This document shows positions 21,940 through 32,587 of a stretch of 64,000 nucleotides of DNA, piece by piece. The stretch's first letter is position 1. Every line of letters starts with the position of its first letter. Source of the DNA: Hyphomicrobiales bacterium (GTDB lineage: Bacteria > Pseudomonadota > Alphaproteobacteria > Rhizobiales > Rhizobiaceae); NCBI GenBank assembly GCA_900472295.1, contig UCIA01000002.1, positions 434,001 through 498,000 on the forward strand, read 5' to 3'. The position numbers were made by a program, and so were the translations under genes. The notes beneath the pieces are model-generated. The model saw only the letters and a list, made by a program, of their open reading frames with translations, did not search any database and was not told where the DNA came from.

Positions 21940-23230
21940 GCGCAAGCCTCAACGGCATGAACAGCGCCTTGCCCTTGCGGCCGCTGGCTTCCCTGATTTT
22001 CGTCGTCCAGTCTTTCCAGACCGTGCCGGTCCACGGCTCTTCCGGCAACAAATCGAAGGCCTGTTGCAGAAAGGCGCGATCCTCGTCGGAAAACTCCGGC
22101 GCCGGCTGCGGTCCGTCGGCGAGGATACGCCACCAGCCGACCGCATCGCTCAGCCGGTCGAGATTGCCGCGCACCGCCAGCCAGAAAGGCTCGGCCTTGT
22201 CGCCCGAAATGCCGAGCACCATCAGACGGTCTTGCGCCTCGGCGAACGTCATGTGGTGCATCAGCGCGCGGTTGAGCACGAACAGTTCGTCCGGATCGAA
22301 TTTGGCCGCAGATTTCGATGTTGCGGCGGGATCAAAGCGCTCGGCGAGCGCCGACATGTCATGCATGGCCGTGACATTTTCCGAAGTGCCGACAAGCACG
22401 GCGAGCGAAGCAACGGCCATCGGTTCGATGCCCTCCTCGCGCAGGCTCTCGATCGACAGCGCGCCGCTGCGCTTTGACAGCCCCTCGCCCGACGCGGTGG
22501 TCAGCAGATTGTGGTGGCCGAAGACCGGCGGCTCGGCGCCCAGCGCCTTGAACAGCGCGATCTGCACGCCGGTGTTGGTGACGTGGTCGTCGCCGCGGAT
22601 GACATGGCTGACGCCCATCTCGATGTCGTCGACCACCGACGGCAGCGTGTAGAGATAGGTGCCGTCCTCGCGCCGCAGCACCGGATCTGACAGAGAGGCC
22701 AGATCGACTGTTTCCTCGCCGCGCACCAGGTCGTTCCAGTGCACTTCGGTGCGCTCCGGCTGCAGCGGATCGCTGGTGAAATTGGGCAACAGAAAGCGCC
22801 AGTGCGGCCGGCGGCCATCCGAGCGGTATTCAGCAATCTGCTGCTGAGAAAGCGTCAGCGCCTCGCGGCCATAGACCGGCGGCAGGCCGCGAGTGCGGCG
22901 CACCTTACGGCGCAGATCGAGCTCTTCGGGGGTTTCGTAGCAGGGATAGAGCACGCCGGCCCTCTGCAGCCGCTCCACCACCGCGTCGTAAGCCTCGAAG
23001 CGCCGAGACTGGTACTCGGTGACGTCAGGGAAGATTCCCAGCCAGTGCAGATCGTAGAGGATGGCGTCGGAAAATTCCTGCTTCGAGCGGGCAATGTCGG
23101 TGTCGTCGAAGCGCTGGATGAAGCGGCCCTTGTTGTTCATGGCAAACAGCCAGTTGAACAGAGCGGTGCGGGCATTGCCGATATGAATGCGGCCGGTTGG
23201 TGAGGGGGCAAAACGGACGGTGACTGTCAT
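21857..23230 (-). CDS. gltX: Glutamate--tRNA ligase
   Basis: A 457-residue class I aminoacyl-tRNA synthetase that charges tRNA-Glu (and, in alphaproteobacteria, often tRNA-Gln for later amidation). [15 protein letters not shown] at residues 7-21 holds the HIGH motif; GLSKRSG near residue 247 is the KMSKS equivalent. Alphaproteobacteria usually carry two gltX genes; this shorter one may be the GltX1 or GltX2 paralogue, and I cannot tell which. Its 3' end overlaps the exported DUF2865 gene by 83 bp on the other strand. Confidence 0.93.
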   Translation of the reverse strand: MTVTVRFAPSPTGRIHIGNARTALFNWLFAMNNKGRFIQRFDDTDIARSKQEFSDAILYDLHWLGIFPDVTEYQSRRFEAYDAVVERLQRAGVLYPCYETPEELDLRRKVRRTRGLPPVYGREALTLSQQQIAEYRSDGRRPHWRFLLPNFTSDPLQPERTEVHWNDLVRGEETVDLASLSDPVLRREDGTYLYTLPSVVDDIEMGVSHVIRGDDHVTNTGVQIALFKALGAEPPVFGHHNLLTTASGEGLSKRSGALSIESLREEGIEPMAVASLAVLVGTSENVTAMHDMSALAERFDPAATSKSAAKFDPDELFVLNRALMHHMTFAEAQDRLMVLGISGDKAEPFWLAVRGNLDRLSDAVGWWRILADGPQPAPEFSDEDRAFLQQAFDLLPEEPWTGTVWKDWTTKIREASGRKGKALFMPLRLALTGLPSGPELADLLPLLGREGTLARRP

Positions 23231-23880
23231 GGGCGGGGCGTAACGGATGCTCTTAGGATTGACAAGACGCGCCCCCGCGCGACGCCAAAGACATAATGCA
23301 CGCCAGCTAAAATGAAAAGGTCACGAAAACTGTGGGTTGGGGCCGCGTGGCGGCGCAGCTACCCCTCGCCGCGACGCAGCCGAGGCGCGTTTCGATGCGG
23401 CTGACGTAGACAGTCGACAGCGGCGTGCCCCATGTCGCTCGCGATTTCGTAGGCGGACGCTGGCCGAAATGTCTGGAATCGGGTCGCGCCGGCACGCCAA
23501 CCGTTTCGACAAGATGCTGCACGGTCGCAGAACGATGCTTGGACGGCTGCAAGCCGGGCGAAAGCCGGCTTCGAATCTGTCACCAAGCGAATTCTGCCTG
23601 GGCAGTTTTCTGTCCCCGTTATCCACATATGTGACACACAAGATGTTGGGGTCACAAAAGCTACGCAAACGAATCCTTGACGACGCAAACCGAGTCGCCT
23701 TTTATATGCCATGTGCTCTTGTTGAGGGCGCGACCGGAGAGTTTCGAGCCCGGTCATTTCCCCGGATTTTGTGCGTTTTTGCCCAGATTTCCGCCTGTTT
23801 ACGAGGCAGGCGGAAGCGTTGGGCCGTGGGGGCTTGTGGGACAAAAAGGGAGACTTGTCGGACTGGAATAAATTGTCTGT
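23231..23880. other. Long gene-free region upstream of nrdJ, with DnaA box and hairpin
   Basis: About 650 bp without a convincing gene. Open frames on both strands here lack family resemblance and ribosome-binding sites. At 23619-23627 there is a perfect DnaA box (TTATCCACA), whose last bases overlap a 10 bp palindrome CACATATGTG (23624-23633). At 23789-23815 a perfect 9 bp stem TTCCGCCTG/CAGGCGGAA encloses a 9-base loop without a T tract. No cobalamin-riboswitch core was found. Confidence 0.5.
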
Positions 23881-23882
23881 TA

Positions 23883-23927
23883 ACACTATATTTAGTGTTT
23901 GCAGGTAGGTTCGACGCTAGATAGTGT
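23883..23927 (+). promoter_or_regulatory. Tandem NrdR boxes upstream of nrdJ
   Basis: Box 1 (23883-23898) is ACACTATATTTAGTGT, a good match to the NrdR consensus acaCwAtATaTwGtgt with an almost perfect dyad. Box 2 (about 23912-23927) is weaker, with CTAGATAG and GTGT. Their dyad centres are about 30 bp apart, close to three helical turns, as is usual for NrdR pairs. NrdR is the ATP/dATP-sensing repressor of ribonucleotide reductase genes. A 235 bp leader separates them from the nrdJ start. Confidence 0.75.
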
Positions 23928-24162
23928 GAACTTCCCTCGGTTGAGGGAATCGAGGAAAAATTCAGTTTTGAGGGACCCGCAGGGTTCGTCGCAGAGTTGG
24001 AACAGCGCTCCGCAAGGAGTTCAACCAGCAAGGGCGACGAAGACTGCGACAAGGAGAGCCGGTGTTTTCGAACGCCGGCAGACGGCGGACATGCGCGTTT
24101 CGCATTCGGGGGAGAAATCCCGGTGGAAAAGCGCTATATATAGACACAAAAGGACCGGACCA

Positions 24163-27100
24163 ATGCGCATCGAGCGTCGCTTCACCAAGCCAGGCCAATC
24201 AGCTTACGCGGAGATCGAATTCCGCAAGGCGCTTTCGGAGATCAAGAATCCCGATGGCTCGGTGGTGTTCCGCCTGGACAACATCGATGTGCCGGCGCAA
24301 TTCTCGCAGGTTGCCGCCGACATCCTGGCGCAGAAGTATTTCCGCAAGGCCGGCGTTCCCGCGCGCCTGAAGAGGGTCGAGGAGAACGACGTCCCCTCCT
24401 TCCTGTGGCGCTCCGTCGCCGACGAGGCCGAGCTGGCCAAGCTGCCGGAAGCCGAACGCTACGGTTCCGAGATCGACGCCCGCCAGGTTTTTGACCGGCT
24501 GGCCGGCACCTGGACCTATTGGGGCTACAAGGGCGGCTACTTCAAGTCGGAAGAAGACGCGAGTGCCTTCCGCGACGAGCTCGCCTACATGCTGGCGACG
24601 CAGCGCGTGGCGCCGAATTCGCCGCAATGGTTCAACACCGGCCTGCACTGGGCTTACGGCATCGATGGTCCGAGCCAGGGCCACTATTATGTGGATCCGT
24701 TCACCGGCAAGCTGACCAAGTCGAAGTCGTCCTACGAGCATCCGCAGCCGCATGCCTGCTTCATCCAGGGCGTGCAGGACGATCTCGTCAACGAAGGCGG
24801 CATCATGGACCTGTGGGTGCGTGAAGCGCGCCTCTTCAAATACGGTTCGGGCACCGGCTCCAACTTCTCCATGCTGCGCGGCGAAGGCGAAAAACTGTCC
24901 GGCGGCGGCCGTTCGTCCGGCCTGATGAGCTTCCTCAAGATCGGCGACCGCGCGGCGGGCGCCATCAAGTCGGGCGGCACGACGCGCCGTGCGGCCAAAA
25001 TGGTCATTGTCGATGCCGACCACCCCGATATCGAGGAATTCATCGACTGGAAGGTCAATGAAGAGCAGAAGGTCGCCTCGCTGGTGACCGGCTCCAAGAT
25101 GGTCAAGAAGCATCTCGAAGCGATCATGAAGGCCTGCATCAACTGCGAAGGCAATGCCGACGACTGCTTCGACCCGGCGCTCAACACCGCGCTGAAGCGC
25201 GAGATCAAGGCGGCCAAGAAGTCGGCGGTGCCGGAGAACTACATCTACCGCGTCATCCAGTTCGCCAAGCAGGGCTATACCTCGATGTCGTTCAAGACCT
25301 ACGACACCGATTGGGATTCCGACGCCTACCTCACCGTGTCCGGCCAGAACTCCAACAATTCGGTGTCGCTGAAGGACAATTTCCTGCGCGCCGTCGAGGA
25401 CGATGCCGACTGGCACCTGACCGCCCGCAAGGACGGCAAGGTGTTGAAGACGCTGAAGGCTCGTGACCTCTGGGAAAAGATCGGCTACGCCGCCTGGGCG
25501 TCGGCTGACCCGGGCCTGCACTTCAACACGACGATGAACGACTGGCACACCTGCGCCTCGGCCGGTGCGATCCGGGCGTCCAACCCGTGCTCGGAATACA
25601 TGTTCCTCGACGACACGGCCTGTAACCTGGCCTCGATCAACCTCCTGCCCTACCGCAATGCCGACGGCACGATCGACATCGCCGCCTATGAGCACACGGT
25701 GCGGCTGTGGACCGTCGTCCTCGAAATCTCGGTGATGATGGCGCAGTTCCCGTCGAAGGAGATCGCCAAGCAGTCCTACGAATACCGCACGCTCGGCCTC
25801 GGCTATGCCAACATTGGCGGCCTGCTGATGACGTCCGGCATTCCCTATGACTCCGACGAGGGCCGCGCCATTTGCGCCGCACTCACCGCGATCATGACCG
25901 GCATTGCCTATGCCACCTCGGCCGAGATGGCCGGTGAACTCGGCGCCTTCGCCGACTACGACCGCAACGCCCAGAACATGCTGCGCGTCATGCGCAACCA
26001 CCGCCGCGCCGCTTACGGCGAAAAGGGCGGCTACGAGAAGCTCGCCGTCAATCCGGTGCCGCTGGTTGCCTCCGACCTCAAGCAGCAGGATCTTTTCGTC
26101 CACGCCAAGGCTGCATGGGACCGCGCCATCGAGCTCGGCGAAGAGCATGGCTACCGCAATGCGCAGGCGACCGTGATCGCGCCGACCGGCACGATCGGCC
26201 TGGTCATGGATTGCGACACCACCGGCATCGAGCCCGACTTCGCGCTGGTGAAGTTCAAGAAGCTCGCCGGCGGCGGCTATTTCAAGATCATCAACCGCGC
26301 CGTGCCGGAAGCACTACGCACGCTGGGCTATTCTGAAAGCCAGCTGGCCGAGATCGAGGCCTATGCGGTCGGCCACGGCAACATGAACCAGGCGCCGGCG
26401 GTCAACCCCGGCTCGCTCAAGGCGAAGGGCTTCACCGACGACAAGATCGCCGCGCTCAATGCGGCGCTGAAGTCGGCCTTCGACATCAAATTCGTCTTCA
26501 ACCAGTGGACGCTGGGCGCCGACTGGGTGAAGGAGACCTTTGGCTTCACCGACGAGCAGCTCAACGATTTCTCGTTCGAGATGCTGCCGGCGCTGGGCTT
26601 TTCCAAGAAGGACATCGAGGCCGCCAACATCCATGTCTGCGGTGCGATGACGCTGGAAGGCGCGCCCTTCCTCAAGCCCGAACACCTCGCCGTGTTCGAC
26701 TGCGCCAGCCCGTGCGGCAAGATCGGCAAGCGTTCGCTGTCGATCAACAGCCACATCCAGATGATGGCGGCAGCACAGCCCTTCATCTCCGGCGCTATCT
26801 CCAAGACCATCAACATGCCCAACGATGCGACGGTGGAAGACGCCAAGGGCGCCTACATGCTGTCGTGGAAGCTGGCACTGAAGGCCAACGCGCTTTACCG
26901 CGACGGCTCGAAGCTGTCGCAGCCGCTGAACTCCTCGCTGCTCGCCGATGGCGAGGACGACGAGGACGATGCAGTCGAGCAGCTGATTGCAGCACCGGCT
27001 TCACAACGCGCCGTGCAGGTTACAGAGAAGATCGTCGAGCGCGTTATCGAACGCCTGTACCGCGACCGCGAAAAACTGCCGAACCGCCGCAAGGGCTACA

Positions 27101-27942
27101 CCCAGAAGGCAGTCGTTGGCGGCCACAAGGTCTACCTGCGCACCGGCGAATTCGACGACGGCCGCATCGGCGAGATTTTCATCGACATGCATAAGGAAGG
27201 CGCTGCCTTCCGGGCGATGATGAACAACTTCGCCATCGCCATTTCGCTCGGCCTGCAATATGGCGTGCCGCTCGAGGAATTTGTCGAGGCCTTCACCTTC
27301 ACCAAGTTCGAGCCGGCCGGCATGGTGCAGGGCAATGACGCCATCAAGAATGCGACGTCGATCCTCGACTACGTGTTCCGCGAGCTTGCCGTGTCCTATC
27401 TCGGCCGCCACGACCTCGCCCATGTCGACCAGTCCGACTTCGACAAGACGGCGCTTGGCCGCGGCATCACCGAAGGCAAGGCAACGCCTTTCTCGAAGGG
27501 CCTGATGCGCGGTGCGTCGCCGGTCAAGCTCGTGTCGGCAGCCGCTTCCGAGCCCAAGGGTTTCGGCGGGGCTTCGACCCCACCGGCGCCTGGCAGGACC
27601 GTAACGACCGCCTTCTCGGGCTCGAACGTGCTGGCGCTGAAGCCGGCCAGCGACGAGGCCATCGCCTACAAGCGCGACTATGAGGAGCGGGCCAAGGAAC
27701 TGGTCGAGGACATCGTCTATGAGGAGCAGGCCGACGAGGCTTCAGGCGCTGCTGCCCTGTTCACCGACGCAGCCGACCAGGAAGCAGCCGAAGCCAAGAA
27801 GCTCGCCAACGACCGCCGCAGCAAATCGCTGCTCCAGGGCTACACCGGCAATTCCTGCTCCGAGTGCCAGAATTTTACCATGGTGCGGAACGGGACTTGT
27901 GAGAAGTGCGACACCTGCGGAAGCACGAGCGGGTGCAGCTGA
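24163..27942 (+). CDS. nrdJ: Adenosylcobalamin-dependent (class II) ribonucleoside-diphosphate reductase
   Basis: A 1259-residue cytoplasmic enzyme that makes deoxyribonucleotides with B12 and without a separate radical subunit. The start ATG has AAGGA eight bases upstream; the frame stays open further 5' but that part is untranslated leader. The radical cysteine is C476 in N474-P-C-S-E478; the redox pair is C199 and C487. The C-terminus has a cysteine-rich end ([22 protein letters not shown]) that re-reduces the active site or binds zinc. No nrdAB in the window. Preceded by NrdR boxes. Confidence 0.95.
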   Translation: MRIERRFTKPGQSAYAEIEFRKALSEIKNPDGSVVFRLDNIDVPAQFSQVAADILAQKYFRKAGVPARLKRVEENDVPSFLWRSVADEAELAKLPEAERYGSEIDARQVFDRLAGTWTYWGYKGGYFKSEEDASAFRDELAYMLATQRVAPNSPQWFNTGLHWAYGIDGPSQGHYYVDPFTGKLTKSKSSYEHPQPHACFIQGVQDDLVNEGGIMDLWVREARLFKYGSGTGSNFSMLRGEGEKLSGGGRSSGLMSFLKIGDRAAGAIKSGGTTRRAAKMVIVDADHPDIEEFIDWKVNEEQKVASLVTGSKMVKKHLEAIMKACINCEGNADDCFDPALNTALKREIKAAKKSAVPENYIYRVIQFAKQGYTSMSFKTYDTDWDSDAYLTVSGQNSNNSVSLKDNFLRAVEDDADWHLTARKDGKVLKTLKARDLWEKIGYAAWASADPGLHFNTTMNDWHTCASAGAIRASNPCSEYMFLDDTACNLASINLLPYRNADGTIDIAAYEHTVRLWTVVLEISVMMAQFPSKEIAKQSYEYRTLGLGYANIGGLLMTSGIPYDSDEGRAICAALTAIMTGIAYATSAEMAGELGAFADYDRNAQNMLRVMRNHRRAAYGEKGGYEKLAVNPVPLVASDLKQQDLFVHAKAAWDRAIELGEEHGYRNAQATVIAPTGTIGLVMDCDTTGIEPDFALVKFKKLAGGGYFKIINRAVPEALRTLGYSESQLAEIEAYAVGHGNMNQAPAVNPGSLKAKGFTDDKIAALNAALKSAFDIKFVFNQWTLGADWVKETFGFTDEQLNDFSFEMLPALGFSKKDIEAANIHVCGAMTLEGAPFLKPEHLAVFDCASPCGKIGKRSLSINSHIQMMAAAQPFISGAISKTINMPNDATVEDAKGAYMLSWKLALKANALYRDGSKLSQPLNSSLLADGEDDEDDAVEQLIAAPASQRAVQVTEKIVERVIERLYRDREKLPNRRKGYTQKAVVGGHKVYLRTGEFDDGRIGEIFIDMHKEGAAFRAMMNNFAIAISLGLQYGVPLEEFVEAFTFTKFEPAGMVQGNDAIKNATSILDYVFRELAVSYLGRHDLAHVDQSDFDKTALGRGITEGKATPFSKGLMRGASPVKLVSAAASEPKGFGGASTPPAPGRTVTTAFSGSNVLALKPASDEAIAYKRDYEERAKELVEDIVYEEQADEASGAAALFTDAADQEAAEAKKLANDRRSKSLLQGYTGNSCSECQNFTMVRNGTCEKCDTCGSTSGCS

Positions 27943-28019
27943 GGATTAGCAAGGAAGCCTCATAACCACTAGGACTCGGCTCCCAGCACGCGAAAGTGTT
28001 TGGGGGCCGATTTTTGGCG

Positions 28020-29045
28020 ATGGCACCAGAACCAAAGCAACAGCACTACATTCCAGAGACCTACTCTAAGCACTTTTCGAATGAAAAGGGGCACATCACT
28101 GTTTATGACACTTGGGAGAATTGCAGAGTTTTTTCCACGTCCCCAAGGGCGGTATTTAAAGAGAAATACCTCTATTCTCAGCCGGTTCACGCTGAGGAGC
28201 GCTTTGACAATGCAATGGAGCGGCTCTTCTCGGACAAGATCGAGAGCGGCTGGGATCAAAGTGTCAGATTGATCACCGGGAAAATGGAACTTTCTCGAGA
28301 CGACACCTCGCAGTTCATTGAGTTCCTTCTATCCATGCGATGCCGCGTACCGAATGCGCTCAGAGCGGTCATGCGACTGTTGCGAGATTCTGTAGGGGAA
28401 GTTTCAGATCAAATTTCCGAACCTGTGCCAGATCATTTGGTAGCAGCATACCGCAAAGTTACAGGAAATCTTTCGAACTCGGTTGGAATGCGAGACATAT
28501 TGGATGCCGGAATCGTTCGAGTAGAAATCGACCCCCATACAGCTATCCTTTCAATGCCAAATATCATTAAAGGCATGTCTCCCATAATGGATCGCTTCAA
28601 TGTCCCTACATTTCTACACAACAAGACAGACATTGAATTTATTTCAAGCGACAATCCCGTTTGTTATTTTTTAGCCGGCTTACCTTTAGATCGCATCATC
28701 CCCTACGACGTTAAAGAAACAGATGATTTCGAATTGATTTTTCCGATAGCGCCACGCGTCGCAATGTGCGTAGATTCTCGGAGAGGGATATCTGCACCTC
28801 ATAGGGATACGCATAGCCGCAAGACTGTGACCCGAATAAATGAGGTCATAGCACTCTTCGCTGACCGCTACGTATTTAATCGCCATGGAAACATCGAGAG
28901 CTTGGTTTCAAATTACTCCAACAAGGGGCCTGTTCCTGATTTAGATCGGTCTATCGTCGGAGATGGATTTGTGCAGCGGGTTAGCTACAAAATTGGGCAA
29001 CCATCTGCTTTTTCAAATACTTGGGAATACTCATTCCGGCGATAA
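28020..29045 (+). CDS. DUF4238 protein, AT-rich, probably horizontally acquired
   Basis: About 341 residues from the ATG at 28020 (a GTG at 27996 is possible). The N-terminal QQHYIPETYSKHFS segment is the hallmark of DUF4238, followed by helical regions and ISSDNPVCYF near residue 210, which recalls the family's central motif. No signal peptide or membrane segment. Function unknown. Codon use is clearly different from neighbours: many A/T-ending codons, in a window otherwise rich in G/C third positions. It sits alone 77 bp after nrdJ. DUF4238 genes occur as isolated accessory genes, which fits a cargo or defence-like role, but that is speculation. Confidence 0.75.
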   Translation: MAPEPKQQHYIPETYSKHFSNEKGHITVYDTWENCRVFSTSPRAVFKEKYLYSQPVHAEERFDNAMERLFSDKIESGWDQSVRLITGKMELSRDDTSQFIEFLLSMRCRVPNALRAVMRLLRDSVGEVSDQISEPVPDHLVAAYRKVTGNLSNSVGMRDILDAGIVRVEIDPHTAILSMPNIIKGMSPIMDRFNVPTFLHNKTDIEFISSDNPVCYFLAGLPLDRIIPYDVKETDDFELIFPIAPRVAMCVDSRRGISAPHRDTHSRKTVTRINEVIALFADRYVFNRHGNIESLVSNYSNKGPVPDLDRSIVGDGFVQRVSYKIGQPSAFSNTWEYSFRR

Positions 29046-29093
29046 GTCTTGCACGAGACACCGGAAACCGGCCTGCTCTGTTGTCTCCTAACC

Positions 29094-29711
29094 CTACGGC
29101 AACACCCGCAGCGTCTGCTCATCGAACAAAGGCTCGTCCTGCCCGGCGCGGACGAACAGCACTTTGTGCCCCTCGCCCGCCGGCACCTCGAAATACTGGA
29201 TGCCATCAGGCATTTCGCCCCAATCGCCGCAGGGCGGTTCGGGAACGTCATCACTAACCACTGCTTTCAGCTCCTTGTCGTAGGCGGCGTCGGGGCTGAA
29301 TGTGTAGCGCTTGACGCCGGCGGGTACGGTGCCTTCCGTGTAAGGCGTGACGACGCAACGGGCGCTGACGGCCTTGTCGGTATTTTCCAGCAACAGGCGC
29401 AACACCGCGGCCTCGGCAGTTTCGCTTGCCTTGATATCGAACACCTCGACCAGAGGATCGAGCGCGCCGCCGTCGCTGTATTTGATGGCAAGCGCGTTGC
29501 CGACGAATTCGAAATGGATCTGGCGGAAGCCGAAATCGCAGCGCTGGGCCCAGGCAGAAAGACCGACCGTCTTGTCGGCCAGTTTTTCCCAGACGCATTT
29601 GTCGACCGGCGGACGCGACGGCGCCGGCTCGTCCGCGCGTGCTGCAGCAGATAGCGCAGCGGAGGCAAACAGGCCGCCGGCCAAGACGATCGGTCTCATA
29701 AAGTTATTCAT
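29094..29711 (-). CDS. Exported protein of unknown function
   Basis: 205 residues with a clear signal peptide (VLAGGLFASAALSAAARA, cleavage near residue 27). Four cysteines in the mature part (two near DKCVW/QRCDF, one in ARCVV, one in PPCGDW) could form two disulfides. No family recognised. The ATG at 29711 has AGGA seven bases upstream. It lies 12 bp after the DUF3592 gene on the same strand and is probably co-transcribed with it. Confidence 0.7.
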   Translation of the reverse strand: MNNFMRPIVLAGGLFASAALSAAARADEPAPSRPPVDKCVWEKLADKTVGLSAWAQRCDFGFRQIHFEFVGNALAIKYSDGGALDPLVEVFDIKASETAEAAVLRLLLENTDKAVSARCVVTPYTEGTVPAGVKRYTFSPDAAYDKELKAVVSDDVPEPPCGDWGEMPDGIQYFEVPAGEGHKVLFVRAGQDEPLFDEQTLRVLP

Positions 29712-29723
29712 CACTGCATCCTG

Positions 29724-30698
29724 TTAAAAAGTAGGCGCCAGCCCGACCAGCCAAGCCGCCACACCAATAAAACCCGCCGAACAGACCCACAGCACCCACA
29801 GTCCGCGCACGCTGCATTCGAGCACGGCGGAGGCCGGGTTGGCGGGGTCGTAGTGCACGTCGACCTTGCTGCCTTCGGCATAGCGTTGCGACTGGCCTCG
29901 AACCAGGGCAGCCAGCGAAGCGGCGACCGCGGCGCCGAAGGTGACGCGGCTGGAGCTGTAACGCCGACCGGCAACCTCAAAGCTGTAGACGATGTGGGAC
30001 CGAAAGGCGCGGCGCCAGCGTTGGGTGCCGCCATCGATCCGGACCATCTCAAGTCCGGAAGCATCGATGCGCCCAGTGGCAACCGGCCATTTTGTCGCCC
30101 GCCTTGCAAGCACCTTCTGGGCTATTCCCATGAGCAGGATGAACAGGCCCATGAAAAACAGAACCATCGCGATGCCGAGGTTTTCCGGCTTGGGCAGGAA
30201 CCGCCTGATCGCCTCCAGAACACCACCGGTGGAAAACACCAACACCGCGGAACCGATCACCAGCCCGGCAGACAGCTTGACCATGAATTTGAAGGCGCCG
30301 TCCGGCAAGCTGCGTTCGATCACCGCCTTGCCGGGGTCAACCGGGTTATAGAACACCGTCACCTCGGCGCCTGTGGGAAACTGCGCCAGGGTTTCATCGA
30401 CTTCGAAATTGCCAAGATTTTCCTTCACGCTGTAGCGCGAACCCCGGTATTTCTTGGCCCCCACTTTGTATTCGAAGGTGATGGCGGGAAAATTCCGGAT
30501 TTCGGTGACCTTCTCGCTGTCGGCGCCGACGCCCGATACCCTCACCTTGCGCGACTCGACGCGCGACGAGATGATCTTGCCCGGCGTCGGCAGCCAGTGG
30601 CTCATCGCCTGCACCTCGCGCCATTTGACGAACGTGATGAGCGACAGCGCGGCCGCGACCACGCAGAAAAACCCGACGATCAGAAATTGCAGTTCCAC
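29724..30698 (-). CDS. DUF3592 membrane protein (two domains)
   Basis: About 324 residues, start GTG at 30698 with AGGGGG five bases upstream; the longer frame begins with TTG and lacks a site. A membrane segment at the N-terminus (LIVGFFCVVAAALSLITF) is followed by a DUF3592 beta domain (TPGKIISSRVES to VFYNPVDPGKAVIER), two membrane segments near the middle, a second such domain (ATGRIDAS to VHYDPANPASAVLE) and a last membrane segment. The two domains are an internal duplication. Function unknown. Confidence 0.82.
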   Translation of the reverse strand: MELQFLIVGFFCVVAAALSLITFVKWREVQAMSHWLPTPGKIISSRVESRKVRVSGVGADSEKVTEIRNFPAITFEYKVGAKKYRGSRYSVKENLGNFEVDETLAQFPTGAEVTVFYNPVDPGKAVIERSLPDGAFKFMVKLSAGLVIGSAVLVFSTGGVLEAIRRFLPKPENLGIAMVLFFMGLFILLMGIAQKVLARRATKWPVATGRIDASGLEMVRIDGGTQRWRRAFRSHIVYSFEVAGRRYSSSRVTFGAAVAASLAALVRGQSQRYAEGSKVDVHYDPANPASAVLECSVRGLWVLWVCSAGFIGVAAWLVGLAPTF

Positions 30699-30953
30699 CG
30701 CGTCCCCCTCGCCCAGAAGTGCAGGAACCTGCAAATAGACAGCACAGCGATGGCAATGTCTTGTCTATTCGCAAATGCCGGACAGTGGCCGTGCAACTCT
30801 ACAGAGAACCCAGCCTCCGGCAGATCGCACCTTTGGCGGCCTCTGCCTGAACGATGAGCCAGGCGCGTCATTTCCACGCGTAAGCCAGACGTAAGTGCGG
30901 CTCCCTCAACGTCGAGTGGGTAATGCAACCCACACTTCGGAAAGGATATTGTT

Positions 30954-31331
30954 ATGGCAAAGCTTATTTTTACAGGCGCTGCTCTGCTCAGCGTGGCTTT
31001 GAACTGCACGCCGGCGGCGGCGGCGGGCGGATGCACAGTCTATGAACATCGCGACCTCAAGGGAGCGAAATTTAATCTTAGCCACGCAGAATCCATGCAA
31101 ATGGGCGGCGAGGAGATCGGCTCGAACTTCCGGACCTATTACTACGTTCCCAGATGGAACGATAAGATTTCATCGTTCAAGGTCAGCTCTGGTTGTACAA
31201 TCACCCTGTGGCAGCATGTCGGCGCCTACAGTGGAGCCGGCCCCAGATATGTCCGCTCGGGCAAGATCGTCTGGTACATGGGCAGCGCCTGGAATGATCA
31301 GGCCTCATGGGTGGATTGCAGCTGCCGCTAA
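30954..31331 (+). CDS. Secreted beta/gamma-crystallin-like protein
   Basis: A 125-residue protein with a signal peptide ending near AAAA (residue 23). The mature part starts CTVYEHRDLKGAKF and contains W-NDKISSFKV, matching a beta/gamma-crystallin Greek-key motif with the (N/D)(N/D)-x-x-(S/T)S type calcium site. Four cysteines (near the start, in SSGC and the final CSC) may form disulfides. AAGGA lies seven bases before the ATG. Such exported small crystallin-like proteins are of unknown role in rhizobia; calcium binding is inference. Confidence 0.72.
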   Translation: MAKLIFTGAALLSVALNCTPAAAAGGCTVYEHRDLKGAKFNLSHAESMQMGGEEIGSNFRTYYYVPRWNDKISSFKVSSGCTITLWQHVGAYSGAGPRYVRSGKIVWYMGSAWNDQASWVDCSCR

Positions 31332-31399
31332 TCCCTCAGCGGCGAGCACGCACCGACGAGAACCACACCGTGCCTGCGGAAGATGCCAAGCGGCCTCTT

Positions 31400-31432
31400 A
31401 AAAAAAGAATCCTGGCCGAGACGGCCGGGATT
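31400..31432 (-). terminator. Intrinsic terminator facing the minus strand
   Basis: AATCCTGGCC (31408-31417) pairs with GGCCGGGATT (31423-31432) with one G-T pair and a five-base loop; the A7 run at 31400-31406 becomes U7 when read on the minus strand. No minus-strand protein gene ends here: the flanking genes (crystallin-like and purC) are on the plus strand, so it suggests a small minus-strand transcript. Confidence 0.7.
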
Positions 31433-31500
31433 CGTTCGGCCCGAGGTAGCGACTGCGTTCTGCACAGCGCATTCCGCATGGGGGATGCGTTGTGATGGGC
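31400..31500 (-). ncRNA. Candidate small RNA upstream of purC, minus strand
   Basis: The minus-strand terminator at 31400-31432 is preceded on that strand by a second hairpin, CGCAT/ATGCG with a CCCCC loop (31475-31489). A pyrimidine-rich loop upstream of a terminator is common in rhizobial trans-acting small RNAs. The 5' end and promoter were not identified. The transcript would lie antisense to the untranslated region before purC (start 31627). Confidence 0.35.
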
Positions 31501-31626
31501 TCATGGCGCGGGGCTGAGATGGTCGGGCTTTTCTACAGGCGATTGCCTCATGTTCGGTATCGAAGCGCCACCGACTTTGTTAATAGTCGCCCCGAAAATT
31601 CACGTCGTTGGGAGCCACGACACCGA

Positions 31627-32577
31627 ATGACAGCACTGCGCGTTCTCTCCGATGCCTTCATTCCGGAATTGCCGAACCACTACAAAGGCAAGGTCCGCGA
31701 GAATTATGATCTGCCCGATGGCCGCCGCATCATCATCGCCACCGACCGGCTGAGTGCTTTCGATGTGATCCTGACCGCGATCCCGCTCAAGGGCGAGCTT
31801 CTCACCCAGACGGCGCGCTACTGGTTCGAGGAAACCGCCGACATCTGCCCGAACCACGTGCTCGACTATCCCGACCCTAATGTCGTTGTCGGCACCAGGC
31901 TCGACATTTTGCCGGTGGAAATCGTCGTTCGCGACTACCTCGCCGGCACCACCAGCACCTCGGTGCTGACGAAATACAAGAACGGCGAACGCGACATGTA
32001 CGGCATCCGCCTGCCGGACGGACTGCGCGACAATGAGAAGCTGCCTGAGGCCATCATCACCCCGACCAGCAAGGCGCTTGATGGCGGTCATGACGAACCG
32101 TTGACGCGAGACGATATCCTGACGCGCGGCCTGTTGTCGGAAGAACAATGGGACACCGTCTCGCGCTATGCGCTGGCGCTGTTTGCGCGCGGCAAGGCGC
32201 TGGCCGCCAAACGCGGGCTGATCCTGGTCGACACCAAATATGAATTCGGCACGGACAAGGATGGCACCATCATCCTTGCCGACGAGATCCACACGCCCGA
32301 CTCCAGCCGCTACTGGCTGGCCGAAAGCTATGAGGAGCGCTTCAAGTCGGGCGAGCGGCCGCAAAGTTTCGACAAGGACTTTATTCGCGCCTGGGTCACG
32401 GCGCGTTGCGACCCCTATAAGGACCGTATTCCGAAAATCCCGGCGGAACTGATCGAGCAGACATCGCGGGTCTACACCCAGGCCTTTGAAACCATCACCG
32501 GCAAGACTTTCATTGCCGACACCTCGGGAAAGACAGTGCTGGACCGTATTCGCGAGAATTTGAAGCCTTACTTCTGA
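31627..32577 (+). CDS. purC: Phosphoribosylaminoimidazole-succinocarboxamide (SAICAR) synthase
   Basis: A 316-residue ATP-dependent ligase joining CAIR and aspartate in purine synthesis. Motifs: GKVRENYDL (residues 21-29), TDRLSAFDV (about 40-48), RDYLAGTTS and the late [12 protein letters not shown]. It is the longer, yeast-like form of the enzyme (about 300 aa), not the 237-254 aa form found in purC-purS-purQ operons; rhizobia often have both. The start ATG at 31627 opens the family's N-terminus; a GGGAG lies 12 bases upstream. Single gene here. Confidence 0.92.
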   Translation: MTALRVLSDAFIPELPNHYKGKVRENYDLPDGRRIIIATDRLSAFDVILTAIPLKGELLTQTARYWFEETADICPNHVLDYPDPNVVVGTRLDILPVEIVVRDYLAGTTSTSVLTKYKNGERDMYGIRLPDGLRDNEKLPEAIITPTSKALDGGHDEPLTRDDILTRGLLSEEQWDTVSRYALALFARGKALAAKRGLILVDTKYEFGTDKDGTIILADEIHTPDSSRYWLAESYEERFKSGERPQSFDKDFIRAWVTARCDPYKDRIPKIPAELIEQTSRVYTQAFETITGKTFIADTSGKTVLDRIRENLKPYF

Positions 32578-32587
32578 GAGCGATTGC

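Noticed and set aside
23359..23886. 175-residue frame upstream of nrdJ on the minus strand
   Set aside because: Composition is irregular, no ribosome-binding site, and it overlaps the NrdR box region. It could be a decayed gene, but no homology was recognised.
23231..24162. Cobalamin riboswitch before the B12-dependent nrdJ
   Set aside because: Looked for the B12-box core in the leader and found none; class II enzymes need B12 and would not be expected to be repressed by it.
27943..28019. Attachment site or tRNA fragment at the left edge of the AT-rich DUF4238 gene
   Set aside because: No tRNA 3' end and no direct repeat shared between 27943-28019 and 29046-29093 could be found.
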